DNA of 64,000 nt, from assembly GCA_016719105.1 (NCBI GenBank), contig JADKAQ010000001.1, forward strand, positions 248,001 to 312,000. Direction: 5' to 3'. Of the stretch, positions 17,646 to 27,350 are shown in pieces. The position numbers and the translations under genes are program-made. This DNA is from Gemmatimonadota bacterium. GTDB taxonomy: Bacteria; Gemmatimonadota; Gemmatimonadetes; Gemmatimonadales; Gemmatimonadaceae. Each line of letters begins with the position of its first letter. Positions within the stretch are counted from its first letter, which is position 1. Below the pieces are notes generated by a model. The model had not been told where the DNA came from. It did not search any database and saw only the letters and a program-made list of their open reading frames with translations.

Positions 17646-20489
17646 ATGTTCGCGAAGGTCTCCCCCCGAGCGCTCCGCCTGCGCCGATCGGCCGCCGTCG
17701 TCGCGTTTGCCCTCAGCGCGGGCTCCGCGCTGGCGCTCCCCGCGCACGCCCAGGGGCGCGTCACGTCGCCGAAGGACTTCTTCGGCTTCAACATCGGCGA
17801 CGACTACAAGCTCGCCACGTACACGCAGTTCATCGATTACTGGAAGAAGATCGACGGCGAGTCCGACCGGATGGTCGTGCAGGAGATCGGCAAGTCGGCC
17901 GAAGGGCGCCCGCAGCTCATGGCGATCATCACCTCGCCCGAGAACTTCAAGCTCCTCGACCGTTACAAGGAGATCTCGCGCAAGCTGGCGCAGGCCGAAG
18001 GGCTCACGGACGCCGAGGCGCGCGCCCTGGCCAAGGAAGGCAAGGCGGTCGTCTGGTTCGACGGCGGGTTGCACGCGACGGAAGTGCTCGGCGCGCACCA
18101 GCTCATCGAGACCACGTACCAGCTCGTCAGCCGCAATGACGAGGAGACGCAGCGCTTCCTCAAGGACCTGATCATCCTCGCCGTGCACGCCAACCCGGAC
18201 GGGATGGAGCTCGTGTCGGGGTGGTACATGCAGGAGCCGGATGACAAGAAGAAGACCTTCGGGACGATCCCGCGGCTGTACCAGAAGTACGTCGGCCACG
18301 ACAACAACCGCGACTTCTTCATCCTGAACCAGAACGAGTCGATCAACATCGCGCGGATCCAGTACCACGAGTGGTATCCGCAGATCGTCTACAACCACCA
18401 CCAGACCGGGCCGGCGGGGACGATGATGTTCGCGCCGCCGTTCCGCGACCCGTTCAACTATGCGTTCGACCCGCTCATCCCGTTAGGCATCGACATGGTG
18501 GGTGCGTCGATGCACACGCGCTTCGCCGTCGAGGGGAAGCCCGGCGTCACGATGCGCACCGGGGCCAGCTACTCCACCTGGTGGAACGGCGGCCTGCGCA
18601 CGGCCGTGTACTTCCACAACCAGATCGGCCTCCTCACCGAGACCATCGGGAGCCCGACGCCGATGGAGGTCCCGCTGGTCGTGAACAACCAGCTGCCGCG
18701 CGCCGACCTCCCGTATCCCATCGCGCCGCAGCAGTGGCACTTCCGCCAGTCGATCGACTACTCGATCACCGCCAATTGGGGGGTCTTCGACATCGCGTCG
18801 AAGCGGAAGGAGGACTTCCTGTTCAACATGTACAAGATGGGGAAGAACTCCATCGAGCGCGGCAGCCGTGACTCGTGGACCACGACGCCGCACAAGATTG
18901 CCGCCCTGCAGGCGGAGATCGCCAAGGACCGCTCGGCAGCGCAGGCCACCGGCAATGGGCGCGACCGCCTCTCCGCGGCGCTCAACCCGTTTGGCGGCGC
19001 GGTGCCGTCCAAGTACTTCGAGAACCTGCGACGCCCGGCCGATCGTGATCCGCGCGGCTACATCCTCCCGGCCAGCCAGGCCGACTTCGGGACGGCGACC
19101 AAGTTTGTCAACGCGCTGCGCAAGTCGAACATCACCGTGCATCGCGCCACCGCGGCGTTTTCGGTAGGCGGGACGCAGTACCCCGCCGGTTCGTACGTCG
19201 TGAAGACGGCCCAGGCCTTCCGTCCCTACGTGCTCGACATGTTCGAGCCGCAGGATCACCCGAACGATTTTGCCTTCCCCGGCGGGCCGCCCAAGCCACC
19301 GTACGACAACGCGGGGTGGACGCTGGCGTACCAGATGGGGATCAAGTTCGATCGCGTCCTCGACGCCTTCGACTGCCCGTGCGAAAAGATCGACGGCATG
19401 GCGTCGGCCCCGGCGCTCACGGTGGCCAGCGCCGGCGGGGCCAAGGGATACGTCATCGACCCGCGCGTGAACGACGGCTTCATCGTGGTCAACCGCGCGC
19501 TCAAGAGCGGGGCGGCGGTGTATCGTGTCAACGCGCCGCTCACGATGGGGAACGTCACGCACCCGGCCGGCGCCTTCTACATCAGCGCCAGCGGGGCGAC
19601 CAAGGCCATCGTCGAGAAGGCGGCGAAGGAGATGGGGGTTCCGGTGCACGGCACCAGCGCCGGCCCGGGCAACGCCACGCGCCTCTCGGCCAAGCGCATC
19701 GCGCTGTGGGACACCTACGGCGGCTCGATGCCGTCGGGGCACACGCGGTGGCTGCTCGAACAGTTCGAGTTCCCCTTCGACGTGGTGTACGCGCCGACCA
19801 TCGACGCGGGCAATCTCAAGGCCAAGTACGACGTGATCGTCTTCGTGACCGGCGCCATCCCGGCGGCCCGTCGCGAGGGGGGGAGCGAGCTCTCGGCCAT
19901 GATGGAGCGCTTCAACCGCCAGCCCGCGCCTAACGAAGTCCCGGCGCAGTTCCGGCCGTGGCTCGGCCGCATGACCGCCGACAAGAGCGTGCCGCAGGTC
20001 AAGCAGTTCCTCGAGGCGGGTGGGACGGTGATCACGGTCGGGACGTCGACCAACCTGGCCTTCCACCTCGGGCTTCCGGTCTACGACTACCTCGTGGAGA
20101 AGACGCCGGCCGGTGAGGAGCGCGAGCTGCCGCGCGAGAAGTTCTACGTCCCCGGCTCGATCCTGCGGGCGAGCGTGGACAACAGCGTCCCGGTGGCGTA
20201 CGGCCTCGACGCCGAGACCGACGTCTTCTTCGACGACTCGCCGACGTTCCGCCTTGGTCCCGACGCGGCGCTCAAGGGCGTGCGTCCGGTGGCCTGGTAC
20301 GCCAGCGACAAGCCGCTGCGCTCGGGGTGGGCGTGGGGGCAGGGCTACCTCGAAGGCGGCGTTGCGGCTGCCGAGGCCAAGGTGGGGAAGGGGATGCTGT
20401 ACCTGTTTGGCCCCGAGATCACCTTCCGCGCCACGCCGCACGGGACGTTCAAGTTCCTGTTCAACGGCATCTACGCCAGTGGGCAGTAG
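17646..20489 (+). CDS. M14 family zinc carboxypeptidase, exported
   Basis: 947 residues. Signal peptide to about residue 36 (ALPAHAQ). The zinc-binding HxxE motif is at His143-Glu146 (GLHATE), and VHANPDGME and a later YNHHQTG supply the remaining M14 features. The catalytic half is followed by about 500 residues with no domain I can name, which makes it much longer than classical carboxypeptidases (about 300-400). It would trim peptides outside the cytoplasmic membrane. Divergent from thrA across 286 bases. Start ATG 17646 gives the signal peptide directly; an earlier in-phase start adds nothing recognisable. Confidence 0.87.
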   Translation: MFAKVSPRALRLRRSAAVVAFALSAGSALALPAHAQGRVTSPKDFFGFNIGDDYKLATYTQFIDYWKKIDGESDRMVVQEIGKSAEGRPQLMAIITSPENFKLLDRYKEISRKLAQAEGLTDAEARALAKEGKAVVWFDGGLHATEVLGAHQLIETTYQLVSRNDEETQRFLKDLIILAVHANPDGMELVSGWYMQEPDDKKKTFGTIPRLYQKYVGHDNNRDFFILNQNESINIARIQYHEWYPQIVYNHHQTGPAGTMMFAPPFRDPFNYAFDPLIPLGIDMVGASMHTRFAVEGKPGVTMRTGASYSTWWNGGLRTAVYFHNQIGLLTETIGSPTPMEVPLVVNNQLPRADLPYPIAPQQWHFRQSIDYSITANWGVFDIASKRKEDFLFNMYKMGKNSIERGSRDSWTTTPHKIAALQAEIAKDRSAAQATGNGRDRLSAALNPFGGAVPSKYFENLRRPADRDPRGYILPASQADFGTATKFVNALRKSNITVHRATAAFSVGGTQYPAGSYVVKTAQAFRPYVLDMFEPQDHPNDFAFPGGPPKPPYDNAGWTLAYQMGIKFDRVLDAFDCPCEKIDGMASAPALTVASAGGAKGYVIDPRVNDGFIVVNRALKSGAAVYRVNAPLTMGNVTHPAGAFYISASGATKAIVEKAAKEMGVPVHGTSAGPGNATRLSAKRIALWDTYGGSMPSGHTRWLLEQFEFPFDVVYAPTIDAGNLKAKYDVIVFVTGAIPAARREGGSELSAMMERFNRQPAPNEVPAQFRPWLGRMTADKSVPQVKQFLEAGGTVITVGTSTNLAFHLGLPVYDYLVEKTPAGEERELPREKFYVPGSILRASVDNSVPVAYGLDAETDVFFDDSPTFRLGPDAALKGVRPVAWYASDKPLRSGWAWGQGYLEGGVAAAEAKVGKGMLYLFGPEITFRATPHGTFKFLFNGIYASGQ

Positions 20490-20550
20490 ACGCGACGGAA
20501 CGACCGGGCGTCGCGGTCACGCGGCGCCCGGTGCCTCACGCCTGACGAAA

Positions 20551-20579
20551 GCGGCGCCTCCCGATCCGGGGGGCGCCGC
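20551..20579. terminator. Terminator between the M14 peptidase and the alpha/beta hydrolase
   Basis: GCGGCGCCTCCC (20551-20562) pairs with the strand at 20568-20579 with one G-T pair, around a short loop. It lies between convergent genes. No T-tract follows. Confidence 0.55.
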
Positions 20580-20617
20580 GCTCGTTATGCGGGTGCGCTG
20601 GGCGCGCGTCGCAGCCG

Positions 20618-21952
20618 TCAGCTGGCGGCGATCGCCGAGGCCAGGGCGTGCGCTACTTCGGGGCGACAGATGTCGCTGTGTCCGGTGATGATGGCGTTGG
20701 CGTCCAGGTTGTACACGCCGCCGGCGTTGAAGGCGTACTGCTGGCTCGTCGGGAGGAGTTCGTGCGGCGTCACTTCGGGCGTCTTTTGCGCGCCGTTGCG
20801 TCCGATCCCGCCGTACTTGTCGTTCTCGTCGCCCATCGCCGACGCCACTTGCCCACCGAGGCGTGAGGCGAGCGGGTAGGCCAGCCCCACCGCCTTGTCC
20901 TTCGCCGTGTAAGTGATGTAGATCGGCCCCGCGACCTTCTTGTCGGAGATCACCGACCGGAAAAGACCGTTGCTTGTGCCGTCGTACTTCTGCGCCATGC
21001 CGTAGTGCGAAAAGGCGGCCTGCATGAGGAAGAGCGACTGCACGCGATTGGCGGCCCCCTTGGGGAGGGCGTTGGCGCACGCGGTGACCACGCGCCCGCC
21101 GAACGAGTGCCCCGCCAGGTGCACCTTGAGCCCCGGGAACTCCCGCTGGATGCGCTGCACCACCGGGGCGAGCCCGTCGGCGCCCACCGTTCCGGCGCGC
21201 TCCTTCATGGTGTAGTAGGTCGTCATGTTGAGCGCGTTGCGCACGCCGCCCAGGATCGAGCCGAAGATGTTGGCCGCCTGGCCCGCGTTGGTTCCGGCGC
21301 CGCCACCGGCGCCGCCAATCGACGTCGCGCCCCCGCTCCCGCCCCCGATCTTCCCCTTGGGGAGGTCGAGGACCGGTGCCGCGAGGAGCTTGAGCACCTG
21401 GTCGCCCGGCTTCTTGGCGCCCGCGGCGGGGAGGGCATCGGCGCCGGACTTGCCGGTCGTCCAAAAGGTGCGCAGCAGGTCGACGAACTTGCGCTGCGCC
21501 GCCACGTCGGTCTCGATCTTGTCCAGCAGCTTCTCGGCGGCGGCGAACTTTGCCTTGGAGGCCTTGTCGGGGAACGCGCTGGCCAGGAGGGTGAGCTGCT
21601 TCTTCACACTCGCCTTGGTCACCGGGGCGCCGACGGAGCTGGCGTTGCCGGCGACCAGCTCCGAATCGGCGAAGCGCTTCGACGGCCAGAAGACGGCGAT
21701 GACGCCGACCTTGTGCGTGTCGATGCCGGGGACGTGGCGAGCGTCGACCTCCTTGCGGAAGAAGTCGAGGTAGGCGCCATACCACTTGCGGGCATCTGCG
21801 ATGTCGTTGTTCCAGCCGTGCGAGAGGACGAGGACGTCGGTGAGCCCTGGCGCGCGCAGCGTGTCGAGTGCGGCCTTGAGCTGCGCCGCCCCGAACTTCC
21901 CCTTGGCGTCGAACTCGAGCTCAGCGTACGGGAACCCGTTCTTGGTAGCCAT
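20618..21952 (-). CDS. Alpha/beta hydrolase (lipase/esterase-like), cytoplasmic
   Basis: 444 residues with no signal peptide. Strand beta-3 and the oxyanion loop appear as LVLSHGWNND (residues 41-50), and the nucleophile elbow as HLAGHSFGGR (Ser283). A late His in ITGHSDI is the likely triad base. A Gly/Ala-rich low-complexity insert (about 201-228) sits between the two halves. The gene follows a subtilase by 12 bases on the same strand, so the two are almost certainly co-transcribed. The substrate is unknown. The fold is clear, but whether it is an esterase, lipase or peptidase cannot be told. Confidence 0.75.
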   Translation of the reverse strand: MATKNGFPYAELEFDAKGKFGAAQLKAALDTLRAPGLTDVLVLSHGWNNDIADARKWYGAYLDFFRKEVDARHVPGIDTHKVGVIAVFWPSKRFADSELVAGNASSVGAPVTKASVKKQLTLLASAFPDKASKAKFAAAEKLLDKIETDVAAQRKFVDLLRTFWTTGKSGADALPAAGAKKPGDQVLKLLAAPVLDLPKGKIGGGSGGATSIGGAGGGAGTNAGQAANIFGSILGGVRNALNMTTYYTMKERAGTVGADGLAPVVQRIQREFPGLKVHLAGHSFGGRVVTACANALPKGAANRVQSLFLMQAAFSHYGMAQKYDGTSNGLFRSVISDKKVAGPIYITYTAKDKAVGLAYPLASRLGGQVASAMGDENDKYGGIGRNGAQKTPEVTPHELLPTSQQYAFNAGGVYNLDANAIITGHSDICRPEVAHALASAIAAS

Positions 21953-21964
21953 CGTGATGCTCCG

Positions 21965-23851
21965 TTAGACCGATTGAATGGTTCGCATGAGGTCGACCAG
22001 TCCGCGTCCCTGGAAATAGCGATCGCGATTGAGGTCGGTGGCGTTGTCGAGGAAGAGCTTCTTCACGCGCTCGGGTTGCCCCTGGAACTCGCGTCGCACC
22101 GACAGGAAGGCGGCGATGGCGCCCGACACGTGCGGGGCGGCCATGCTCGTCCCGCTGTCCTCGATGTATTGCACCTGCTCGGCCTTGACCGCGGCGGGGG
22201 AGGACACGCTGCGGGGCTGGCCGAGCATCGCGTCCTTCTTCTGGCCGGCGGCGCAGGAGACGATCTTCTCGCCAGGCGCAAGCAGGTCCGGCTTGTTGCG
22301 CCCGTCGCCCGTGGGTCCCTTGGACGAGAAGAACGACGCGCCGTACAGGTGCGGCATTTCGCGGTGCGTGGAGCCCACCGTGATGGCGCCGTCGGCATTG
22401 CCGGGGTCGTTGATGGTGAGCGACAGCCCCGCCGCCTTCACGCCGGTGAACGACGTCTGCTGGAAGCCGTAGCCCGAGTTGCCCGCGGCGACCACGACGA
22501 CGACTCCCGAGCGCACGAGCCGGTCGACTTCCACGCAGAGCGGGCTTTGTCCGCAGGCGAACCACTCGGGGTCGAAGTCGTAGCCGAGGGAGAGGTTGAC
22601 CCCGTGGATCAGGAGGCGGCGCCCCTGCTGGTTGATCTCGTTGACCCGCTGCAGCGCCCGGATGATGGCCGTGGTGGTCCCGTTGCCTGACGAGTCGAGG
22701 ACCTTCATGCTGACGATCTTGCACTCCGGGGCGACGCCGGCGATCTCGCGCACCTCCTTGATCTCGACCTTGCGCTCCTCGCTCTCCTCTTCGCGCACGC
22801 CGTGTGCGGAGTAGACCTTCAGCGGCCCGGCGTCCTTCGCCTTCTTGCGCGTGGTCGCCGGGGCAGGGGGCACGGGCGCGGTGGCCAGCATGCAGCCGGC
22901 GATGATCCCGGCCACGTGCGTGCCGTGGCCAAAGTCATCGACGAGTGGATCGCTGTCGTCCTCGTCGACGAAGGTGTCGTGCTTGATCGGCTCGCGAAGC
23001 TCCAGGTTCTTGTGCGTCTTGAAGTGCGGGTGCGCGCCGTCAACGCCCGAATCCATCACGGCCCACACGATGTCGCGACCGCGCGCGTTGAACGCGATGC
23101 GCGCGGCATCGGCCTTGACCGTCATCGTGCTCTTCGTCAGGCAAGCCGACACCTCGAAGTCGGGCCAGACGCGATAGATCCGACGCCGGCTCCACTCGTT
23201 GTCGGCCTGGTCGACGTCGCGGCGCACCACGCGAATGATCTCGTCTTCCGTGAGCTTCGCGGCGACGTACTGCAGCGGGGAGAGCCGGGTCAACCGCGCG
23301 CGATAGGCGTTCCGCTCGTCATCGGAGAAGTGCGGGCCGTCCTTCACGATGGCGACGATGTCGTCGATCACCTGTAGGCGCGCCTTCTCGCGCCCCTCGC
23401 GATAGTCCAGGTTGAGGTCGATCACCACGGCATGCCTGTGTGCCGCCGCCGTGGCGACGATCCCCTTGGTGCCGCCTCGCGGGGCGGCACCGGCCTGCTC
23501 CCGGAACTGCTCGACCAGCGGCAGCGCGATCACGGTGCGATCGAGCTTGGCGGGATCGAATGGCGACCGGCGCGCGGCACGCGTTGGCGCCGGCGGCGTT
23601 TCGGTCGACGCCACGGGCGGCGCTGCAGCTGGCGGCGCCGTCCGCCGCACCGTTCGCGTCACTGGGGACGCTTTCTGCTTTGCCACTGGCGGAGTGGTCA
23701 CCCGCTTCTTCGCCCCCGCCTTCGCACTTGCCTTCGTCCCGGACTTCACGCCCGTCTTCGCGCGTGCGGTCGCGCTGGGCTTCGGGCGTGTGGACGCGCT
23801 CGCCTTCGCGCGTGTGGGGCGTGCGGTCGCGCGCTTCTTTCGTGCCGCCAT
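21965..23851 (-). CDS. S8 family serine peptidase (subtilase) with basic histone-H1-like N-terminal tail
   Basis: 628 residues. The subtilisin catalytic triad is complete: Asp267 (AVMDSGVD), His309 (GHGTHVAG), Ser569 (SGTSMAAPH), with oxyanion Asn458 (AAGNSG). Residues 1-97 are almost entirely Lys, Arg, Ala, Thr, Ser and Pro, resembling bacterial H1-like DNA-binding tails, and are not a signal peptide. Residues 98-255 may be a pro-domain. An insert at about 320-365 is rich in charged residues. It heads a two-gene operon with the alpha/beta hydrolase. Lack of an export signal and the basic tail suggest an intracellular, possibly nucleoid-associated protease; that is inference. Confidence 0.88.
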   Translation of the reverse strand: MAARKKRATARPTRAKASASTRPKPSATARAKTGVKSGTKASAKAGAKKRVTTPPVAKQKASPVTRTVRRTAPPAAAPPVASTETPPAPTRAARRSPFDPAKLDRTVIALPLVEQFREQAGAAPRGGTKGIVATAAAHRHAVVIDLNLDYREGREKARLQVIDDIVAIVKDGPHFSDDERNAYRARLTRLSPLQYVAAKLTEDEIIRVVRRDVDQADNEWSRRRIYRVWPDFEVSACLTKSTMTVKADAARIAFNARGRDIVWAVMDSGVDGAHPHFKTHKNLELREPIKHDTFVDEDDSDPLVDDFGHGTHVAGIIAGCMLATAPVPPAPATTRKKAKDAGPLKVYSAHGVREEESEERKVEIKEVREIAGVAPECKIVSMKVLDSSGNGTTTAIIRALQRVNEINQQGRRLLIHGVNLSLGYDFDPEWFACGQSPLCVEVDRLVRSGVVVVVAAGNSGYGFQQTSFTGVKAAGLSLTINDPGNADGAITVGSTHREMPHLYGASFFSSKGPTGDGRNKPDLLAPGEKIVSCAAGQKKDAMLGQPRSVSSPAAVKAEQVQYIEDSGTSMAAPHVSGAIAAFLSVRREFQGQPERVKKLFLDNATDLNRDRYFQGRGLVDLMRTIQSV

Positions 23852-24098
23852 GCTCGCATCTCCGGTTGCCGTCGCCCTGACTTACGATGACGCATCGGAG
23901 GGAGCAAGACTGTGGCGCGCGTGCAGCGATCTGCGTCGCCCATGCGTTGCTCAGGGCACCGACCACGACGCGCGGTGCGCGGCGCACTCGTCCGTGGCGG
24001 TGACGACTCGCGCAGCGTCCTCGACCATACGTCTCCCGCCCGAGCGATCGAACGCGCAGATTCGTGCGCAGCGGTCCCACCCTCCACTTCGGTTCTCC

Positions 24099-25696
24099 AT
24101 GCGTCGCCTGTTCTCGCTCGTCGCGGCCACCGCGCTCGTCGCGCCGTGGGCCAATGCCCAGACCTATCCCACCAGCGATCCCGTCATCCGGAAGATCTGG
24201 GATGAGGGGACCAACCGATCGCAGGTCGCACGCCTCGCGCAGGTCTTGAGCGACTCGATCGGCCCGCGCCTCACCGGCTCCCCGGGGATGAAGAAGGGGA
24301 ACGACTGGCTCGTCGCCACCTACGCCGGCTGGGGGATCGACGCGAAGAACGAGCAGTACGGCACGTGGAAGGGGTGGCGTCGCGGGACGACGCACATCGA
24401 CCTCATCGAGCCTCGCGTGCGATCGCTGGAAGGGATGATGCTCGCCTGGAGCGCCGGCACGGCCAACAAGGATGTCACCGCCGACGTGGTCGTCCTTCCC
24501 GAGTTTGCCGATTCCACCGCCTTCGTGCAGTGGCTGCCGCAGGCCAAGGGGAAGTTCGTGCTCGTGTCGATGCTGCAGCCCACCTGTCGCCCCGATGACA
24601 ACTGGGAGAAGTTCGCACTCCCCGAGACGTTCGATCGACTCAAGACGGCGCGCACCGCGGCGCAGACCGCGTGGCAGAAGCGCATCCAGGCCACCGGCTA
24701 CGGCACCGGGCTCGGGACCGGGCTGCTCGGCGTGCGCCTCGAGCAGGCGGGCGTTGCCGGCGTCATCGCCAGCAACTGGTCGCGTGGCTGGGGGGTGCAG
24801 AAGGTCTTCGATTCCCGCACCGCCAAGGTCCCGTCGCTCGATCTCTCCTGCGAGGACTATGGCCTGCTCTATCGACTGGCCGACAACAAGCAGGGACCCA
24901 AGGTGCGCGTGCGCGCCGACGCCGAGTTTCTGGGCGAGGTTCCGGTCTTCAACACGATCGCCCGCATCCCCGGGACGCAGAAGCCTGACGAGTACGTGGT
25001 CCTGTCCGCGCACTTCGACTCGTGGGACGGCGGCTCGGGGACGACCGACAACGCCACCGGCACCGTGGTGATGGCCGAGGCGCTGCGCATCCTCAAGCAG
25101 GTGTATCCCAACCCCAAGCGGACGATCATCGTGGGGCACTGGGGCGGGGAGGAGCAGGGGCTCAACGGCTCGCGCGGCTACGCCAAGGATCACCCCGAGG
25201 TGGTGAAGGGGCTGCAGGCGCTCTTCAACCAGGACAACGGCACCGGGCGCATCGTCAACTTCTCGGCCTCGGGGTTCACCACCGCCAGCGGCAACCTGGC
25301 GCGCTGGATGACGAACGTCCCGGCCGAGATCGCGCGCAACATCACGTTGTCCTTCCCGGGGCACCGGCGGGGGGCGGCTCCGACAACGCGTCGTTTGTCT
25401 GCTACGGGGCGCCGGCCTTTGGCCTGGGGGCGCTCGACTGGTCGTACGGGCAGTACACCTGGCACACGCAGCGCGACACCTACGACAAGATGGTCGTGGA
25501 GGATGTGCGCTCGAACGCCACGCTGACGGCGATGCTCACGTACCTCGCCGCCGAGGACAACGAGACGCTGGCGCGTGACCGCCGTTCGTTCGATCGGGGG
25601 CCCGAGGCAACGGGCCGGGCGGGGGGCTTCCCCACGCCGAGCAACTGGCCGACGTGCACCGAGCCGCTGCGGTCGTCCACCGAATACCGGCGTTAG
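24099..25696 (+). CDS. M28 family metallopeptidase, exported (frame broken near the 3' end)
   Basis: Signal peptide at residues 1-21 (MRRLFSLVAAT... ANAQ). A protease-associated insert is followed by the M28 zinc motifs LSAHFDSWD, TTDNATG and HWGGEEQG. The frame from ATG 24099 loses homology after LSFPG and stops at 25526. The true C-terminus (GGGSDNASFVCYGAPA... TWHTQRDTYD) is in the next frame and stops at 25694-25696. Adding one G to the G4 run at 25358-25361 restores about 532 residues. The downstream part carries the last zinc ligand, so a genuine frameshift would inactivate it; a sequencing slip is more likely. It ends 7 bases before the next gene. Confidence 0.85.
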
Positions 25697-25703
25697 GCGA
25701 CGC

Positions 25704-26783
25704 ATGATCAACCTGTCCGAGATCGAGGCCGAGGCGTCCGCGTGCATGGAGCCGGCGGCGTGGGGCTACCTCACCGGCGGGGCCAACGACGAGGTCACGC
25801 TGCGCGAGAACCGCGCGGCGTGGGAGCGCCTGTCGATTCGCTACCGCACGATGGTCGACGTGTCCACGCGCGACCTGTCGACGACCGTGCTGGGCGATCG
25901 GATCGATTTTCCGGTGCTGGTGGCGCCGACGGCGATGCAGAAGCTCGCGCATCCCGAGGGCGAGGTGGCGATGGCGCGGGCCTGCGGGGCGTGCCAGACG
26001 GTGATGGTCGTGAGTACGACGGCGACCACGTCGCTCGAGGAGGTGCGTGCGGCGGCGAGCGCCGCATCCTGGTTCCAGCTCTACATCTATCAGGACCGTG
26101 GCGCCACGCGTGCGCTGCTCGAGCGCGCTCGCGATGCCGGCTATCGCGCCATCGTCATCACGGTCGATGCCCCGATGCTGGGGTGGCGCGAGCGCGACCT
26201 GCGCAATCGGTTCACGCTCCCCAAGCACCTGACCATCGCCAATGCGGTTGCGGCCGGGGCGGGGCACGATCGGCTCCCCGGCGCCGACGCCGAGGGGTCG
26301 GGACTCTCCAAGCACCTGCAGGCGCTGCACGACACGGCGCTCACTCCGCGCGATATCGAGTGGGCACACGAGATCACCGGGCTCCCCATCCTCGTGAAGG
26401 GAGTGGTGCGCGGGGACGACGCGGTGCGGGCCGTCAACCATGGGGCGGCTGGCGTGATCGTCTCCAATCACGGCGGGCGACAGCTCGACACGTCGATTTC
26501 GTCGGCGCGCGCCCTCCCCGAGGTGGTCGATGCCCTCGCCGGGCGAGGCGAGGTGTACGTTGACGGGGGGATCCGGCGCGGGACCGACGTGCTCAAGGCG
26601 CTGGCGTTAGGCGCCCGGGCCGTCCTGGTTGGGCGCCCGCCGCTCTGGGGGCTCGCGGCCGGGGGTGAGGCCGGGGTGGTGCGGGTCCTCCAGCACCTGC
26701 GGCACGAGTTCGACCTGGCCATGTCGCTCGCGGGATGCACCTCGGTGGCGGAACTCACCCGCGACCTGGTGGTAGACGACTAG
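25704..26783 (+). CDS. FMN-dependent alpha-hydroxy-acid oxidase/dehydrogenase
   Basis: 359 residues, the family length. Oxidises an L-2-hydroxy acid (lactate, glycolate or similar) to the 2-oxo acid. FMN and substrate motifs: VAPTAMQKLAHPEGE, FQLYIYQDR, the cofactor Lys232 (ILVKGV) and the catalytic His256/Arg259 in SNHGGRQLD. The phosphate site is VDGGIRRGTDVLKALALGA. It has no membrane-binding loop of the LldD type that I can recognise. It starts 7 bases after the M28 peptidase stop. Which hydroxy acid is used cannot be decided from sequence; a link to aryl-lactate in this aromatic-degradation neighbourhood is possible. Confidence 0.9.
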   Translation: MINLSEIEAEASACMEPAAWGYLTGGANDEVTLRENRAAWERLSIRYRTMVDVSTRDLSTTVLGDRIDFPVLVAPTAMQKLAHPEGEVAMARACGACQTVMVVSTTATTSLEEVRAAASAASWFQLYIYQDRGATRALLERARDAGYRAIVITVDAPMLGWRERDLRNRFTLPKHLTIANAVAAGAGHDRLPGADAEGSGLSKHLQALHDTALTPRDIEWAHEITGLPILVKGVVRGDDAVRAVNHGAAGVIVSNHGGRQLDTSISSARALPEVVDALAGRGEVYVDGGIRRGTDVLKALALGARAVLVGRPPLWGLAAGGEAGVVRVLQHLRHEFDLAMSLAGCTSVAELTRDLVVDD

Positions 26784-26855
26784 CCGCGAGTCCGTTTCAT
26801 TTCGGGGGGCATCCGTTCGGGGGTGCCCGTCGCCTTCCTCTCAGCACCTGCCGTC

Positions 26856-27350
26856 ATGTCGCTCCGCCGTCGTACTCCGTTGCGTCACCTGCTGGCCGCC
26901 GCCGCGGCGGTTCTCGCCGTGACCGCCTGCAACAGCCTCGATTCCACCACCCCCGAGGTGATCCCGATCGAGCAACAGGTCTGGAACGCCTCGCTCCAAG
27001 TGACGGTCTCCCAGTTCACGCGCCTCACGTCGGGGGTCTACTTCCTCGACTCGCTAGCCGGGACGGGCGCGACGCTCAGCGGGACGCCGACGGTTGAGGT
27101 GCTGTATTCCGGCTACCTCCCCGACGGGACCAAGTTCGACGCGACGACGGGGACCGCCACCCGCTGCTTTTCCCTCAGCGGGTTGATCGGGGGGTGGCAG
27201 GTCGGGATGCAGGGGATGAAGGTCGGCGGGAAGCGTCGCCTTCTCATCCCGCCCGACTACGGCTACGGCGCCTCCGGCAACGGCGGCATCCCGGGGAACT
27301 CGAACCTCCTCTTCAACATCACCCTCGTCAGGACCGGCTGTACGGCGTGA
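26856..27350 (+). CDS. FKBP-type peptidyl-prolyl isomerase lipoprotein
   Basis: 164 residues. The signal peptide ends in a lipobox (LAVTAC), so the mature protein is lipid-anchored. The FKBP fold is shown by VEVLYSGYLPDGTKFDA, the GWQVGMQGMKVGGKRR helix and IPPDYGYGASG; these are the usual active-site positions. It would assist folding of exported proteins. Start ATG 26856 gives a proper signal sequence. Its TGA overlaps the next gene's ATG by one base (TGATG), so the two are coupled although functionally unrelated. Confidence 0.9.
   Translation: MSLRRRTPLRHLLAAAAAVLAVTACNSLDSTTPEVIPIEQQVWNASLQVTVSQFTRLTSGVYFLDSLAGTGATLSGTPTVEVLYSGYLPDGTKFDATTGTATRCFSLSGLIGGWQVGMQGMKVGGKRRLLIPPDYGYGASGNGGIPGNSNLLFNITLVRTGCTA

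Noticed and set aside
20490..20617. Extra small gene between the M14 peptidase and the hydrolase
   Set aside because: Only a terminator-like hairpin and Arg/Pro-rich frames are present.
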